NCBI GenBank assembly: GCA_025345505.1
Contig: JANVCC010000048.1
Coordinates: forward strand, 3,330,640-3,394,639
Origin: Todiramphus chloris collaris
Taxonomy: Eukaryota > Chordata > Aves > Coraciiformes > Alcedinidae
Direction: 5' to 3'
Length of the DNA: 64,000 nt
In this document: one piece after another, positions 28,986-40,845 of the stretch
Layout of the letters: each line of letters begins with the position of its first letter
Position numbering within the stretch: the first letter of the stretch is position 1
Position numbers and translations under genes: made by a program
The notes under the pieces: generated by a model
The model's database searches: none
What the model saw: only the letters and a program-made list of their open reading frames with translations
Told to the model about the DNA's origin: nothing

Positions 28986-29139
28986 CGTCGATGTTCTCCC
29001 GGTCGCTGATGTGCTGCAGGTTGCAGCCCGTGTCCTCCCGGCTCAGCTCGGCCTCGGGGCGGTAGGACTCCAGCCGGGAGTGGGCATTCCTGCGCAGCTT
29101 GGGGCTGGAGGAGACGCAGCAGGAGGTGGTGTTCCCCAT
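28986..29139 (-). CDS. CCNY: CCNY (cyclin Y) first coding exon, 51 codons plus 1 nt
   Basis: The minus-strand ATG at 29139 opens a frame beginning [17 protein letters not shown] and running to ...[10 protein letters not shown], which I recognise as the N-terminus of cyclin Y. A GT donor at 28985-28984 (exon G, then gtgag) follows one base into the next codon, so the exon ends in phase 1. Beyond this point the open frame is only intron. Cyclin Y is normally about 340 residues, and its cyclin box lies in later exons outside the window. Gly2 followed by Asn, Thr, Thr, Ser and the Cys pair fits the known N-myristoylation (and probable palmitoylation) that anchors the protein to the plasma membrane, where it recruits CDK14/CDK16, for example for LRP6 phosphorylation in Wnt signalling. 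The start context is strong (A at -3, G at +4). The exon lies in a CpG island. CREM lies upstream on the same strand. Confidence 0.96.
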
Positions 29140-29145
29140 CTTCTC

Positions 29146-29168
29146 GGCCCCGGCCCCGGCCCCGGCCC
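29146..29168 (-). repeat. GGGGCC hexanucleotide run upstream of the CCNY start
   Basis: On the gene strand this is about 3.8 units of GGGGCC, ending 6 bases before the ATG at 29139. It lies in the presumed 5' UTR and could form a G-quadruplex in RNA. Confidence 0.9.
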
Positions 29169-29540
29169 GGCTCGGGAGGAGGCGGGGGGCGGCCGGTCAG
29201 CAGAGGCGGCGGGAAGCCATGGGCGGCAGCGGCGGAGACGAGGGGGAGCGGCGGGGGAAGAGGCGGCGGCGGCGGCGGCGGCTGCGGCGCCCTGCGGCTG
29301 CACTGCCCGGCGGATCCCCCCGGCGGTTCATCCGCGGAGGCGGCACCGCAGCGCGGCCCTCCGGCGTGGGCTGCGGCAGCTAAACCCTCCTCCGCGGGCA
29401 GGCAGCGCAGGGCCCGCCGAGGCACAGCCCCATCGCCGGCGGCGGGGCCGCCGCGCTCCTCCTCCTCCTCCCCCGACCCCGCGCAGCCGCCGGGCCCGTT
29501 CCACGCACCCACCCACGCGGCAGCGCCGCAGCCTCCGCGG

Positions 29541-29582
29541 CAGCCGCAGCAGCAGCGGCAGCAGCGGCAGCAGCAGCAGCCG
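29541..29582 (+). repeat. CAG/CGG triplet-rich tract
   Basis: An interrupted run of CAG and CGG triplets lies in the CCNY CpG island, about 400 bp upstream of the start codon. It is read as CTG/CCG on the gene strand. Confidence 0.85.
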
Positions 29583-29632
29583 CCCCGGGCGGCCCCCGCT
29601 AACCGGTTCCGGTTCAAGCGGGCGGTAACGCC

Positions 29633-29642
29633 TCCCGCCAAG
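29633..29642 (-). promoter_or_regulatory. E2F-like site in the CCNY promoter
   Basis: On the gene strand this reads CTTGGCGGGA, close to the E2F consensus TTTSGCGGGAA. It lies about 500 bp upstream of the CCNY ATG inside the CpG island, next to GC boxes. Assignment is by motif only. Confidence 0.35.
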
Positions 29643-29807
29643 CGAGCCGCGGATCGCTGCCCGCTGCCGGGGTACGGCGGGGGCCGAGCTCAGCGGAGCG
29701 GGGCTGGCGGGCGGAGCCGTCCCTCAGCTGCTTGCCCCCGGGGGCTCCCGGTCGTTGGGCCGCTACGGGAGCCGCGGCCCTCCACGGGCAGCGGGCGGGA
29801 CCTCAGC

Positions 29808-29827
29808 GCTGCTGCTGCTGCTGCTGC
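29808..29827 (+). repeat. GCT triplet microsatellite
   Basis: About 6.7 perfect GCT units lie in the upstream half of the CpG island. Confidence 0.9.
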
Positions 29828-31230
29828 CGCCGCTCAGCCCGCACGTATCCCCGTGTTTCCCAGCAGCTGCGGGAAAGGAAAGGAAAGGAACCGAGCGGGT
29901 CGCGGCAGCTGCCGCCCGGCTGGGCGAAGAGCGCTCCCCTCTCTCTCCCTGGGGACCGAGGCGCCAGCCTGGGAACCGCAGCCGACGCCTTTGCGGTGCC
30001 CGGCCCCGGGGGAGGACGCTCGGCGAGGCATCCCCGTTTCCCCTGCCACAGCAGGTCAGCCCCCTGGGAGCCTCCACCGCCTCTCACCTAGGCCCGAAGA
30101 GCCCAACGGTGGCCTGACCCCGGGCAGACACGAAGCCCGCCTCCCTCAGCAGGAAATTTCAGCTGTAAACAACGTGCCAGCTCTTGGAGAGCTTGTGAAG
30201 GGCTCCCTTAGACCGGCGGTGTCAAAGCCAGCCGGCCCGACAGGCAGGAGGGTGTGGAACGTGCCCCTGGGCACCACTTCTCCTGCACTCAGAGCTTGCC
30301 CAGTCAAAATCCACTGGGTTTTGGGGGTTTTTTTTGTATCAGTGTAACGCTAAAGATGCTTTTCATTAGGGGTTTTTTTTTTCGTGTTTAAAATCTCTGC
30401 GATCTAAGCCAATTTCAGGACTTCTGGGGTCTGAGTCGCGGTAGTTGAATGGTTCCGCTGACAATTCAAGAACAGAAAAACTCCTGTGTTTAATAAAAAC
30501 TCCTTGACTCCCATCCCGCTGTCCGGGGAACCGTTACTTGTTACTCTGCGAGGCATCTCATGACATCTGATGTTTTCGTAAGAGCTGCTCAAGTCAGGTG
30601 ATTAAATGAAAGGCTGCCAAGTTTTCATCCTGCCTATTTTTTTGCACATTGCAAAGGAAAAAAAACTAAATTAATTGTTATTTTCATTTCTCTTTGACTG
30701 TTTATCCGATGCTATTGTGCCCTAGTGGGGTACAAAGAAACGACAAGAAAGAAAGAAAAAGAAAGTTGTTGTTTCAAAAAAGAAAAGAGATTTTAAGGAT
30801 GCTTTTTCCATCACTAATTTTTTGACACCCCCCCCAAGCATGGACGGGCAGCAGTTTCTGAGCAACACCCTTTAGTGTCTGAGGAACTCAAGATGGAAAA
30901 TAACGGGTTTAGCACCTTTTGTGTGTCGGTGTCTTCAGCAGCTCGCATCCCAACAAAAGGAAACCAGGCATTTGCTGGTGCCCTGGTTTAGAAACATCAT
31001 CATGTAGGAGGTCATGCAAACTAACGCTTTCCACCGCCGTGCAGGTCGTGGCTTGCTGGGGGTTCCTCAGGCTCATCCCTCCGAGCACACCCTGCTCTCC
31101 AGCGATGGGCGGTACTGTGCTCAGAGCAGGCGTGGTGCTCCTGACAGAAAGGCTGAGCGAATCTCAAGTGGGCACAAGCAGCTATCAGACAATTTCCAAC
31201 ACCATTTTAGAAGAATCAAAGCATCTTAGC

Positions 31231-31282
31231 TGGGACTAGGTGACCTTTAGAGGTCCCTTCCAACCCTAGACATTCTACGATT
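31231..31282 (+). mobile_element. Short CR1 tail fragment
   Basis: Only the last 50 or so bases remain: GGGACTAGGTGACCTTTAGA, GGTCCCTTCCAACCCTAGAC and ATTCTACGATT. Confidence 0.8.
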
Positions 31283-32948
31283 AGTACATACTCAGTAGGA
31301 TAATGACACGTTACTGATGTGCCTGGCTTCCCACATCTCCCAGGAGGACCTCAAGAGCGCTAGAGACACCTCTGTAGAAGAATTACCTGTCTGCCTGCCT
31401 GCCATGGCTCCCTGACCTGTCCTGTTAAATTCTACCCTCCTGTAGGGATCAGGGACACTTACCCACTTGGGGCCTTTTTGACCTGTAGTCTCCCAGCACG
31501 ACCACTCCTAGGGCACCAGTGCCATTGTTTTGCAAGTACATGTTTGGGCACTGTTAACTGGGAAGCCGTTGTCTTGCCTTGCCTCACTGCACGATCCCAC
31601 TAGATTTCTAGGCACGCAGGAAACATTTCATAACCCCTGATTATTTAGAAACCTTTTAACAGCGCTGAACCTACTGTAGCAAATCCTTAGTAAAAAAAAT
31701 CTTGCAATTTGTACTTATCCCACAATTCTCCTAAGCTCTGAAACAAAGCAGGCGACGACACAGCGATCGGGATGCAAAATCTCTAGGTAGATAAGCAGAG
31801 CTTGAAAAGACATGTTTTTTACCTTAAAAAAGGAAGGATTTAAACTTCGGTCTATATTTAAAACTAATATTCTGAAGGTAAACATGTAAAATGTTAAATA
31901 TCAAGTATTTCACACGTGTGGTCGTCAGTTGTGACCACATAACCACTATGTAGGTACCTATTTTGGAACTCTTGGTCTTTCGTTCTGATTTTTTCCTATA
32001 CCTTTATTCCTACTTCTTTCACCCAAAGAGCTTCCTAAAGCACCTGATAGTGACAAAGGTGCTGAGAAAAGGTGAAATCGATGTTGGGAAAGCCTATTTG
32101 GTTTTCAGCCGTGGCTGCTTTACTGCAGCTACGCCAAGTGTACGATGCAAATCCACTATTTGATAAATACCGGTCCAGTAAACAAGAACAGTTCACCACA
32201 CCTCACTGACACACGTAGGTGCCGTGCCTGGCACTGGAAGAGCTTTTGTGTCTTTCTTTCATTAGAGACCATTCTACTCTTGAGGTTTAAGATCATGTCT
32301 TTCAAAGAGTTTGCCCTCCCGAGCAACTTCATGCATCGGCTGAGGAACACCAAAGAGCTCCTTAAAGTCAGGCCAAGGCTTCCGAGCTGGGTCAGTGCTG
32401 CGGTGCCTCTGTTCACAAAGGGCTTCTTCCTGCACAAAGGTATTTTTAAATCTGTACCGTCTCCACTATACAGAAGACAATCAGTTTTCCTAGGTTAAGT
32501 ATTAATGGCACGACCCATTAAATTTTGTGCTTGAAATCATCCTGGAACGTTGTCAAAAGATGCCGGCGTTTCAAACCGGTTTCCACTGTATTGCTTGGAT
32601 TAGATTCTTATCTATTTTGAGTCGGTTAAAATGATAAATATTATTTAACCCAACCCTACTTTCTGCTTGCAAACCAAACGATATGGGAAGCACCGTTTAA
32701 AAAAAAACCAAAAAAATCCTAAAGATAAATACTTAGTGACAACCAGGTCTTTTCATTCCGCTTGTCTTTCAGCTACAGCCTGAGACATTTGTGTGACACA
32801 ATACCTTCCCCACAACGCCATCTAATGTTCCATAGCAGCCCTGCTCCCAGTCTGGGCACTCCTTCACTCTGAGATGCCATACTGGGAAGTACATCGCAGA
32901 GCAAATTGCCGTAGGGAGTTTAAGCAAAAGCTTAAAATGAACCGTCCA

Positions 32949-33700
32949 GGCTCTGGCACTCTCACAGGGAAGAAGTTTTTCCTCATGTTGAGATGGAACT
33001 TCCTGGGTTTCAGCTTGTGACCATTGCCTCTCATCCTGTCACAGGGCACCACTGCAAAGAGCCTGGCCCCTTCTACTTGACCCCCACCCTGCAGATATTT
33101 GTAAACATTCACAAGATCCCCTCTCAGGCTTCTCTTCCCCAGGCTAAACAGCCCCAGGGCTCTCAGCCTTTCCTCATCACAGAGATGTTCCAGTCCATTC
33201 AGCATCTTCATAGCCTCAGATGGGTTCTCTCCAGTATTTTCCTGTCCCTCTTGAACTGGGGAGCCCATAACAGAACACAATACTCCAGATGTGGTCTCAC
33301 CAGTGCAGAGCAGAGGGGGAGGAGAACCTCCCTCGACCTGCTGGCCACACTCTTCTTTATTCACCCCAGGAGACCACTGGCCTTCCTGCCCACAACGTCC
33401 CATTGCTGTCCCATGGAGAACTTATCATCCACCAGGACACCAAGGTCCCTCTCCATGGAGCTGCTTTCCCGTGGGTCTACCCCTCACCTGTACTGGTACA
33501 TGGTGATGTTCCTCCCCAGCTGCAGGGCTCTACGTGTGTCCTCGTTGAACTTCATTGGGTTTGCCTTTGCCCAGCTCTCCAGCCTGTCCAGATCTCGCTG
33601 GATGGCAGCACAGCCTGCTGGTGTATCAGCATCTCCTCCCAGTTCAGTGTCATCAGCAAGCTTGCTGAAGGTACACTCCATCCCTTCATCCAGGTCAGTG
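32949..33700 (-). mobile_element. CR1 LINE internal fragment lacking its 3' tail
   Basis: The reverse complement encodes remnants of the CR1 RT C-terminus, with phrases such as [20 protein letters not shown] near 33540-33600 and SLGKRSLRGDLVNVYKYLQ near 33100-33160, in different frames. Unlike the other copies it starts at CTCTGGCACTCTCACAGGG and lacks the GGTTGGACT... tail, so the 3' end appears deleted. Confidence 0.93.
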
Positions 33701-34682
33701 ATTTCTCTTGACTACAATACTAAGTTCCAAATCAACTACAGCTGCAGTGGTGAACACACCTATGGAGTGCTAATTATTATCTGATAATTCTGTTTATTAT
33801 TACTTATGTTTATTGTTACGAGCCAAAATTCAGTAGCAGTAGAAGACATTCTTCCTCAAGGCAAGTTCAGAATGCATCATACTCTATTCTGACCCAACGT
33901 GCAGGGCAAAGCCTTTCACTGTGCTCCTCAAGAGGCTGCATTTGTGGATCATGTCTTAGATTCCCACCCCTCTGGATCTGAGGGACCTGCTCCCGTGGCA
34001 GATTTCTCCTTTGCTCCAGGTGTTGATTTTTCCAAGATTAAGGCAGTCTTCTCCTTTTCAGGTGGAGAAATCCAGTGCTTGGCAAAAAAAACCCATCCTT
34101 TCCACCTTGTCACAAGTTACCTGAAGCCCTTTCTGTGCCTACCCCAACCGTGGTGTTATGGTCAGGTATTTGGAGGTTTCTGTGGGACTTAGTAGGCAGC
34201 TGCTGTTGACAGGAAAGACATCAAGCCCTCACGAGAAGTCCGTAAGAGATGGGAGATAGTGCTTAGTGTTACCTGGCTCAAAAATCCTCAAATGGTACCA
34301 GCAAAGTTAGTCCTTTGGTGAACGGCACTCTGGTTTCTCAGATGCCAGGTACCTCATTTGAATCAGAGATAAAGACATAAAGAGTAAATCAAGATTTCTT
34401 TTGAAAACAAAGGGAGAAATTTGGGCTACCTAGTTCATGTGTTTAACCTTAGTGCATAGGTTAGGATACGAATCTCATGCTAGCTGCTGAAGAGATACTG
34501 TTCTAGGCAGCAATCCAGAGCACAGAGCCAGGGTCCTGCTCTGAAGTGCATGGCAACTAGAGGACCCTGCATTTGCTTTAGGTGAAGTACTTCAAGAACA
34601 ACTATGGTGGAATATTAATATATACATATATGGATATAGTATTTTCTTTTATTTCTTCATGAGTGGAACGAGGTAAGATCTG

Positions 34683-34815
34683 CACTCTAGAGACTTTCAA
34701 AACCCGTCTGGATGCATTCCTGTGTGGGCTGCCCTGGGTGACCCTGCTCTGGCAGGGGGGTTGGACTCAATGATCTCCAGAGGTCCCTTCCAACCCCTAC
34801 CTTTCTAGGATTCCA
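34683..34815 (+). mobile_element. CR1 LINE fragment, 3' end
   Basis: GAGACTTTCAAAACCCGTCTG is followed by GGTTGGACTCAATGATCTCC, AGGTCCCTTCCAACCCCTAC and a TCTAGGATTCC tail. Confidence 0.92.
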
Positions 34816-36967
34816 TGCACTTGGAAGCAGGCAGGAACCCACACACTCTGCATCTGAGGGAAGCTCACCCCTAGAGTACAGCTGAGAACTGGGAGGGGAG
34901 GAGGCAGTTTAGCAGATTGTACCGTGGATGCTCTTGCATGGTGGAGGAAGGCACGGGCATTTGGATTTATCCAGCTGGGTGGAATTTGATTGGATTAGCT
35001 TTGGCACAGTTTCACATATGCTTAATTTGCCAGTGAGTAGAGGAACTCTATTGGAAAGCTGATGGGGAAAAACAGCATTGCCCCTGATGCTACTCTCATA
35101 GGCAGATAGAGCACAATCCCATAGAGCCGCTCGCTGTGTTTTCCTCTCTTCATTGTCTCCCTAACTCATTTTTCATGTGCCAGTGTGTGTCTTCCTAGAT
35201 CAGGATTGGCTGCCTTGTCTTGGTCTGAGATCTTGGCTTGTAAAGAGCAGGAATTACCCAACGGTATGGCTGGATGACTACAAGTGAGGGTGGGAGTTCC
35301 CCCTCTTGAACAATAAAACCCCTTGTAGAGAAAAGCCTAGCAAAACAGAACAAAATAACGTGTAAAACCAGGCAGTGCTGCCACAAAGCACTTTGCCAGC
35401 TAGAGAGTCTATATGGGGGATGAATAAGAGCCTACTGTGTTTTGGGCATTTCTCCTTGTGAAAGATCCCGTTCTATAGAGATCTGTTAAGCTGTTCTGGC
35501 TTCATACAAGTCTAGGCAAGTGTAACTTCTTCAGTTTCGATGAAGCTAGTCCCAATTTACAGTAAGAATGAGATCTACACCAGCCCAGCAGTCCGGGGGA
35601 GCATGTTCAGACAGAACTCTTCCTTCTCTATTTCATCTTAAGAAAATAATTTTGAAAAAAAATCCATTTTTACCCACCTCTCAGCACCTAGCAATTCTGA
35701 GCATCAGTCGTGGCAGCTCGCAGTTAGAAACATTTCTGTGTAGTGTGAGCTTACCAATGAGCTAATATAGGTTAATATGAGAGGGACTCGAGCATTCAGA
35801 AACGAAGCTCACCAGAAAAGCATGTGTCTGCACATACAGTCGCTCAGGATGAGCTGTCTGTAAGATGTAGAGCATCAGAGCAGTGGATTACTTGAGCTTA
35901 CAGCTCCCTAGAAGACCAGCCTTTTAAACTAAAATAATCGAGGGCTTTGTTTGAAGAACAGCTTTGAAGAAAAGTTAAAGTAGACAGGGAATCAAGCTAA
36001 ATATAGTGAACTGTACAGACTCGTCTCAGCAACTGCTCCTGTGAAACGCGTTCTCAAACTGAGTAAAGTTTTGCTAAGCATTAACATCCATGTTGAGTGA
36101 AAATAGACTTTTCTTCAGCTAATTTTCAAATCAAGAGCTGCAATGAAAAAGTGAGGAAGTTCTCATTATGAAAATTAAAGTGTCCAAGTTTTTAATAGGG
36201 AAGTGTCCAGGCATGAGCTTTGTTGATTTTCAGCAAGGTACTATGATTGTAAAAAACCCATAGGAACTCAGAATGGCAGAGAGGCCACAAATCACCCTTC
36301 TCACGATAAATGCCCTGTGCATATGCCTGGAAAATACAGAAGATGGAAATATGGATCTTAGAGGGAAAGAGCCAAAAATGAATTAATGCACTTAACAAAC
36401 AAGCAGCAGATATATAATTTTGAGTGTGTACTTCTCAAAGATTTTCTTCCACTTCCTCAGGTCCTATACGGTATTAGGCAGCACCCTTTCCTTTGAAAAA
36501 TGATGTAAGATTGAAAACTATGCACCTAAATGGGCCAAAAGTTGTTCTTTCTTTTCTATTTGAACTGTGAATTCTGTCTGTCATCAATGGGGATTGGTAT
36601 CGACGTCCTTCGAGTAGAAAGGCTGGCCTACAAAAGTCATAACTACATTATCCTCTTGGTATGATTTCCAAAGTCCTTTCCCTCTCAGGGAAAAAGTACC
36701 CAGGACATAAGCAAGCCTATGGAAGTAAAACTGAAGCTCCCATATGAACATTTAAATATTTCCTCTCAACTAGGGCAACAGCTGATTTGGTTGCTAGAAT
36801 CATTTTCTATTACTTTGTCAAAAAAAAAAAAGAATAAAAATGGAAGAGAAGGCTTTCTCCTTTAACCAGGTGACACTCACCTTTTCCTTTTCACATCAGC
36901 AAGCCTTTGGTCAGACACGTTGTAAAGCTTGAACTCCTTCTGCTTATTCCTTTCCTATCCCTCAAAC

Positions 36968-37640
36968 TAGGTCCTGCACGTGGGTCAGGGAAGTCCCAAT
37001 GAAAAATACAGGCTGGGTGGAGTATGGGTAGAGGATAGTCCTGAGGAGAAAGACGTGGGGGTGCTGGTCGATGAAAAGCTCAAGAGCCAACAATATATGA
37101 GTGCAGCCTGGAAAGTCATCTGGGCTGCATCAAATGCAGTGTGGCCAGCAGGTTGAGGGGGGTGATTCTGCTGCTCTGCTCTGTCCTCACGAGACCCTCA
37201 TGATCCTCATGAGGTCCAGAGGAGTGCACGAAGGTGATCAGAGGGCACCTCTCCTACGAGGACAGGCTGAGAGACTTAGGGCTGTTCAACCTGAAGGCTC
37301 CAGGGAGACCTTATTGTGGCCTTCCAGTGTCTGAAGGGGGCTACAAGAAAGCTGGGGAGGGGTTTTTTGCAAGGGCATGTAGTGATATGATGAGGGGTAA
37401 TGGCTTCAAACTGAAAAAGAGTAGATTTAGGTTAGAAATTAGGAAGAATTTCTCCACTCTGAGGGTGGTGAGACATTAGAACTGAGAAATTGTGGATGAT
37501 CCAGCACTGGATGCATTCAAATCCAGGCTGGCTGGGGCTGTGAGCAACCTGCTCTAGTGGGAGGTGTCCCTGCCCATGGCAGGGGAGTTGGAACAAGATG
37601 ATCTTTAAGGTCCCCTCCAACCCAAACCATTCTGTGAGTC
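36968..37640 (+). mobile_element. CR1 LINE, about 0.67 kb, 3' end
   Basis: It runs from the GTCCTGCACGTGGGTCAGGG block through GACGTGGGGGTGCTGGTCGA to the tail TTTAAGGTCCCCTCCAACCC. It contains frameshifted remnants of the RT C-terminus and is inactive. Its last 300 bp or so closely resemble the copy at 18845-19747, including the sequence CTGGCTGGGGCTGTGAGCAA, which suggests the same CR1 subfamily. Confidence 0.94.
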
Positions 37641-39316
37641 GATGAAACTCTGATTCTATGCCACTACATAAGCACAGAGAGAGTAGTACTGCTCAGTTTA
37701 TTCTTTGAGAATAACCACCCACTGATTTGCACACAGTCAAGGAACCCAAATTCAGTTTTCTGCCCTGCTGCAGACTGTACGAGACTTTTGGATACACCTT
37801 CATTCCTGTTTCTCAGATTCCTTTAAGTGAAATGGGAATACTGCAATCTCACTCCATGATAGGGAATTTTTAAGACGAAAAGTCTTTTAAAAACAGCAAA
37901 TTGTCCGTGTGCTGCAGGAAATAAATAAAATGTCTAGATTGTTCTGTAATTGCAGATACGCTGTCCTACCATGGTCCTTCTGACGTGCACACTGACACCT
38001 CTTGCTACAGACAGTGCCTGTACCTGCCATTAAATGTGAGCCAAGCTCTTGTGTGTTGGAATGCATTTTGCCACCTGCGTAGCTTATTAGCCTTGCTGTC
38101 ACCAGCACTCACCAGGCAGATACATCAGTCGAGGGAAGAAATGCCAGCGTGAGAATAGTAAGTTCATAGGTTAAAAAAAGTCATCTTTTCTCTATAAATA
38201 GAGTCGGTATAAATCACCAGAGTCTGCAAAATGGGCCTGGGAAAATTAGTCACTGACCTACAAACACTTCCCACTGGATGTCTGTGAATCCATTTCACAC
38301 AGTTAGAAGTGACAAGAGCTACAGCAGATAAAGAAGCAGGACCATATGGTGAAATAAAGAATAGAGTGTCCTAGCAAAAGTGAAAATAAACCCAAGAAGT
38401 ACAAGCAAGAAAAATACATTAATACTCTAATAATACTATTAATATTGTCCAATTATTCTAAGGAATCGAGAGGCAAAATGACCCATTTAAAGCTACTTTT
38501 TTGTAAAAACATAAAATTCAGGGAATTCTTTTTAGACTCTAAAAGGGGAAATGATGATATATTTTCACTACCCTGCAATCCTTGTGGCAGCTCTGGAATT
38601 TTAGCAGCTGGCCAGCCAGGCAGCCTTGTGATCTGCCATTGCATCTGGCAGTGTGTGGTTAAACAAGGAACTCAGCACCGCGTGTGCTGTGGAAAGCTGC
38701 TGGCTACCATTGGGAAGACCCTAGTCAATTTGAATTATACCTCCAATTAAAGGGAATGTAATTAACGAAGACATTTTAATCTGAAATAAGGACCTAGCTT
38801 GCTGGTTTTCCTTCTCTGCTAATGCTGGAACTCTTCAGCGAACACTTTAGCGGTGTCATCTGCTGTTAGACCTCCATCACTCATAAGATGCTCCTTGGGG
38901 AGTGCTACAGGAAATACAACATATGCACTAGCACAGATATTTTCTTAGGCCCAGCTCACTGCATCACCAGGTTTATTGCAGCGTAATTTTGTTGCGCTCG
39001 TGAGCGTGACACTTCAAAACCACTCATTTGATGGCAGGTGTCCCTCCATGTAAAGCTACTTCACTGGAAAGGATTTAGAGACACCTGATTTTTACATTGA
39101 CATTTGAATTTGACATTACATGACATTTGAACCGTCACCTGTTTGGACAGTTATGTTCCAATAAATAACATAAAAACATATCACAACATCTGACTGTAAA
39201 TTGCAGCCCTCCTAGATCTGACTGGCTCCAAAGTGAGCAGACAGGCCTCCTCAGATGGAGTTTTCAAACTGGAAAGGCATCCTATATAATACAGGGCAGG
39301 ATATCTGTCTATGAGC

Positions 39317-39388
39317 ATATGCATATATAATTTCCTTCAAATTTATATTTTCTTCAAATATATATGCATATATAATTTTCTTCAAATT
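39317..39388 (+). repeat. AT-rich direct repeat with palindromic core
   Basis: Two copies of an ATATGCATATATAATTT(C)CTTCAAAT-like unit are separated by a related spacer. The core ATATGCATAT is palindromic. Confidence 0.8.
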
Positions 39389-40436
39389 GTATTATAAAAC
39401 TTCTAAACCAGCAGCGAGATCTTTCCGATAAACAGCAAAAGCACACTAAAAAACACCAACCTTTCTGCTTTGTTTCTGCAATCTCCGGGTTAAACGAATT
39501 TCTAATAACGGGTGAATTACACGAATTGCAAAATTTGGTTCAAAATCACAGAGCAATGTTCTTCAGAGTGAGGCAATTCAGGTCACGTGTTCACAGTTGA
39601 CCCTTAATACTTTCAAACGAGTGAAATCCAGTCTTTGGACTTTATTTATGTATTCAAATTACACAGAGCCTCTAATCTCAACCTTCATTGTCTTTGCCCA
39701 TAACATAGTTGCCAAAGGTACGCCTCGCTGTTTAAATACAGTGATTTACTCACGGTGATCATACAGTATTTCCTCTGAGTCTGTTGACTGGTTTCATCCT
39801 TTTCCCAGTCGTTCAGACTGAGATATGTTAAGAGCTCACAGTCGGTTTGGGACTGGCTACATAGCTGCAATGCAGGTCTAGGTGGTGGCTAATATTTCTC
39901 ATCAAATACGTGCTGGCAAAGTGTTTAGGTTCAGGATAAATCACACTGATGGCCACAATGTAGTCCTCAAAAGGAGAATAAAATACACATGAGAGTAATG
40001 CAGAATACACTTTCACTCATCTGGAGTGTTAGGGCTCACAAACTCTTTGAGTTTGATCTGTATTTTTAATCATAACACGATCCCATTGACAAGGAAGAAA
40101 AAACAAAGAAGAAAACACCAAACAACCCCCAGAACAGCTTAGCAGAACAAAACTCTCCAGCAGCAGCCACTGGGAGAAAGAGAACTACAACCACCAAGTT
40201 AACTGTCTCACTGCAAGCCCTTACTCCCCCAGATATCCTGAGGTTATACATGCTTAAACTTGATGTACAAATCTGCAGATGCCATCAAAGAAGTAAATGT
40301 GTCAAGAGGCTCCCCTATAGAATAATGCATCACTAAAAACTTAATGGTAGGGCTAGTCATAGGAAGAGTCCCAGCAGCTCCAAGACAATCACCACTCGGT
40401 TTCAGCCAGTCCATATTGATTAAGTATATTCCTTCT

Positions 40437-40450
40437 TTTTTTTTTTTTCC
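40437..40450 (+). repeat. Poly-T run
   Basis: About 14 consecutive T. A longer T run lies at about 40590-40609. Confidence 0.85.
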
Positions 40451-40590
40451 ATAAAGAAGAGGTCATGTTGTAAGGAGCGTATTCCCACTGACACCACACC
40501 AGATCACTCGGGCCAAATGACAGCACCATTTGCACGCATCTAAGAGGGTCATTTCAGAAGGAAGATTTGCTGCCTTGAACTTTGGAGGTT

Positions 40591-40609
40591 TGTTTTTTTT
40601 TTTTTTTTT
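40591..40609 (+). repeat. Poly-T run
   Basis: About 19 consecutive T following GGAGGTTTG, in intergenic DNA. Confidence 0.85.
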
Positions 40610-40799
40610 CATTAAAATTAAAACAATAAACCATCAACCCCACTTTCATTTGCACCGTTGAAAATATCACCCTGCCACAGACACTTCCAACACACAGAAC
40701 TTGTAGATCCTACGAATGGTATGCAAAATATTTCCAAATGGCAAAGACAGAAAGACACAAACCTGTTCCTCTTTCCTTTCTCTGTGACAATGTGTGTAC

Positions 40800-40845
40800 C
40801 CAGAGGAAGGAAAATACAGCATGTAACCAGAGGAAGGAAAACCAT
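40800..40845 (+). repeat. Tandem duplication of an AGAGGAAGGAAAA unit
   Basis: The CCAGAGGAAGGAAAA block appears twice about 26 bp apart, both followed by CA-type sequence. Confidence 0.85.

Larger units (their letters stand above)
28445..30150 (-). promoter_or_regulatory. CCNY: CpG-island promoter and 5' UTR region of CCNY
   Basis: CpG density and G+C rise sharply from about 28445 and fall again near 30150, in contrast to the AT-rich flanks. The island surrounds the CCNY start exon and extends about 1 kb upstream of its ATG, as expected for a TATA-less housekeeping promoter. It contains several GGGCGG-type boxes, an E2F-like site at 29633-29642 (CTTGGCGGGA on the gene strand), a GGGGCC run just before the ATG, and CAG/CGG and GCT triplet runs. 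The transcription start cannot be placed from sequence alone. Long open frames on both strands here (up to 354 codons) come from GC-rich composition and show no recognisable domain. Confidence 0.9.
30151..36967. other. Intergenic spacer adjoining the CCNY promoter
   Basis: Contains three CR1 fragments, listed separately, and a purine-rich patch near 30740-30790. No exon or RNA gene is recognised. Confidence 0.6.

Noticed and set aside
28564-29628. 354-codon plus-strand open frame across the CCNY exon
   Set aside because: It is rich in Arg, Gly, Pro and Ala, lies in a CpG island and is antisense to a confirmed exon. It is a composition artefact.
28982-29641. 219-codon minus-strand frame overlapping CCNY exon 1
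   Set aside because: It uses a different frame from the recognised cyclin Y N-terminus and consists of low-complexity Gly/Ala/Arg/Pro/Cys sequence.
32864-33784. Long frames on both strands (179 and 263 codons)
   Set aside because: Both fall on a CR1 fragment. The minus frame is RT remnant and the plus frame is its shadow.
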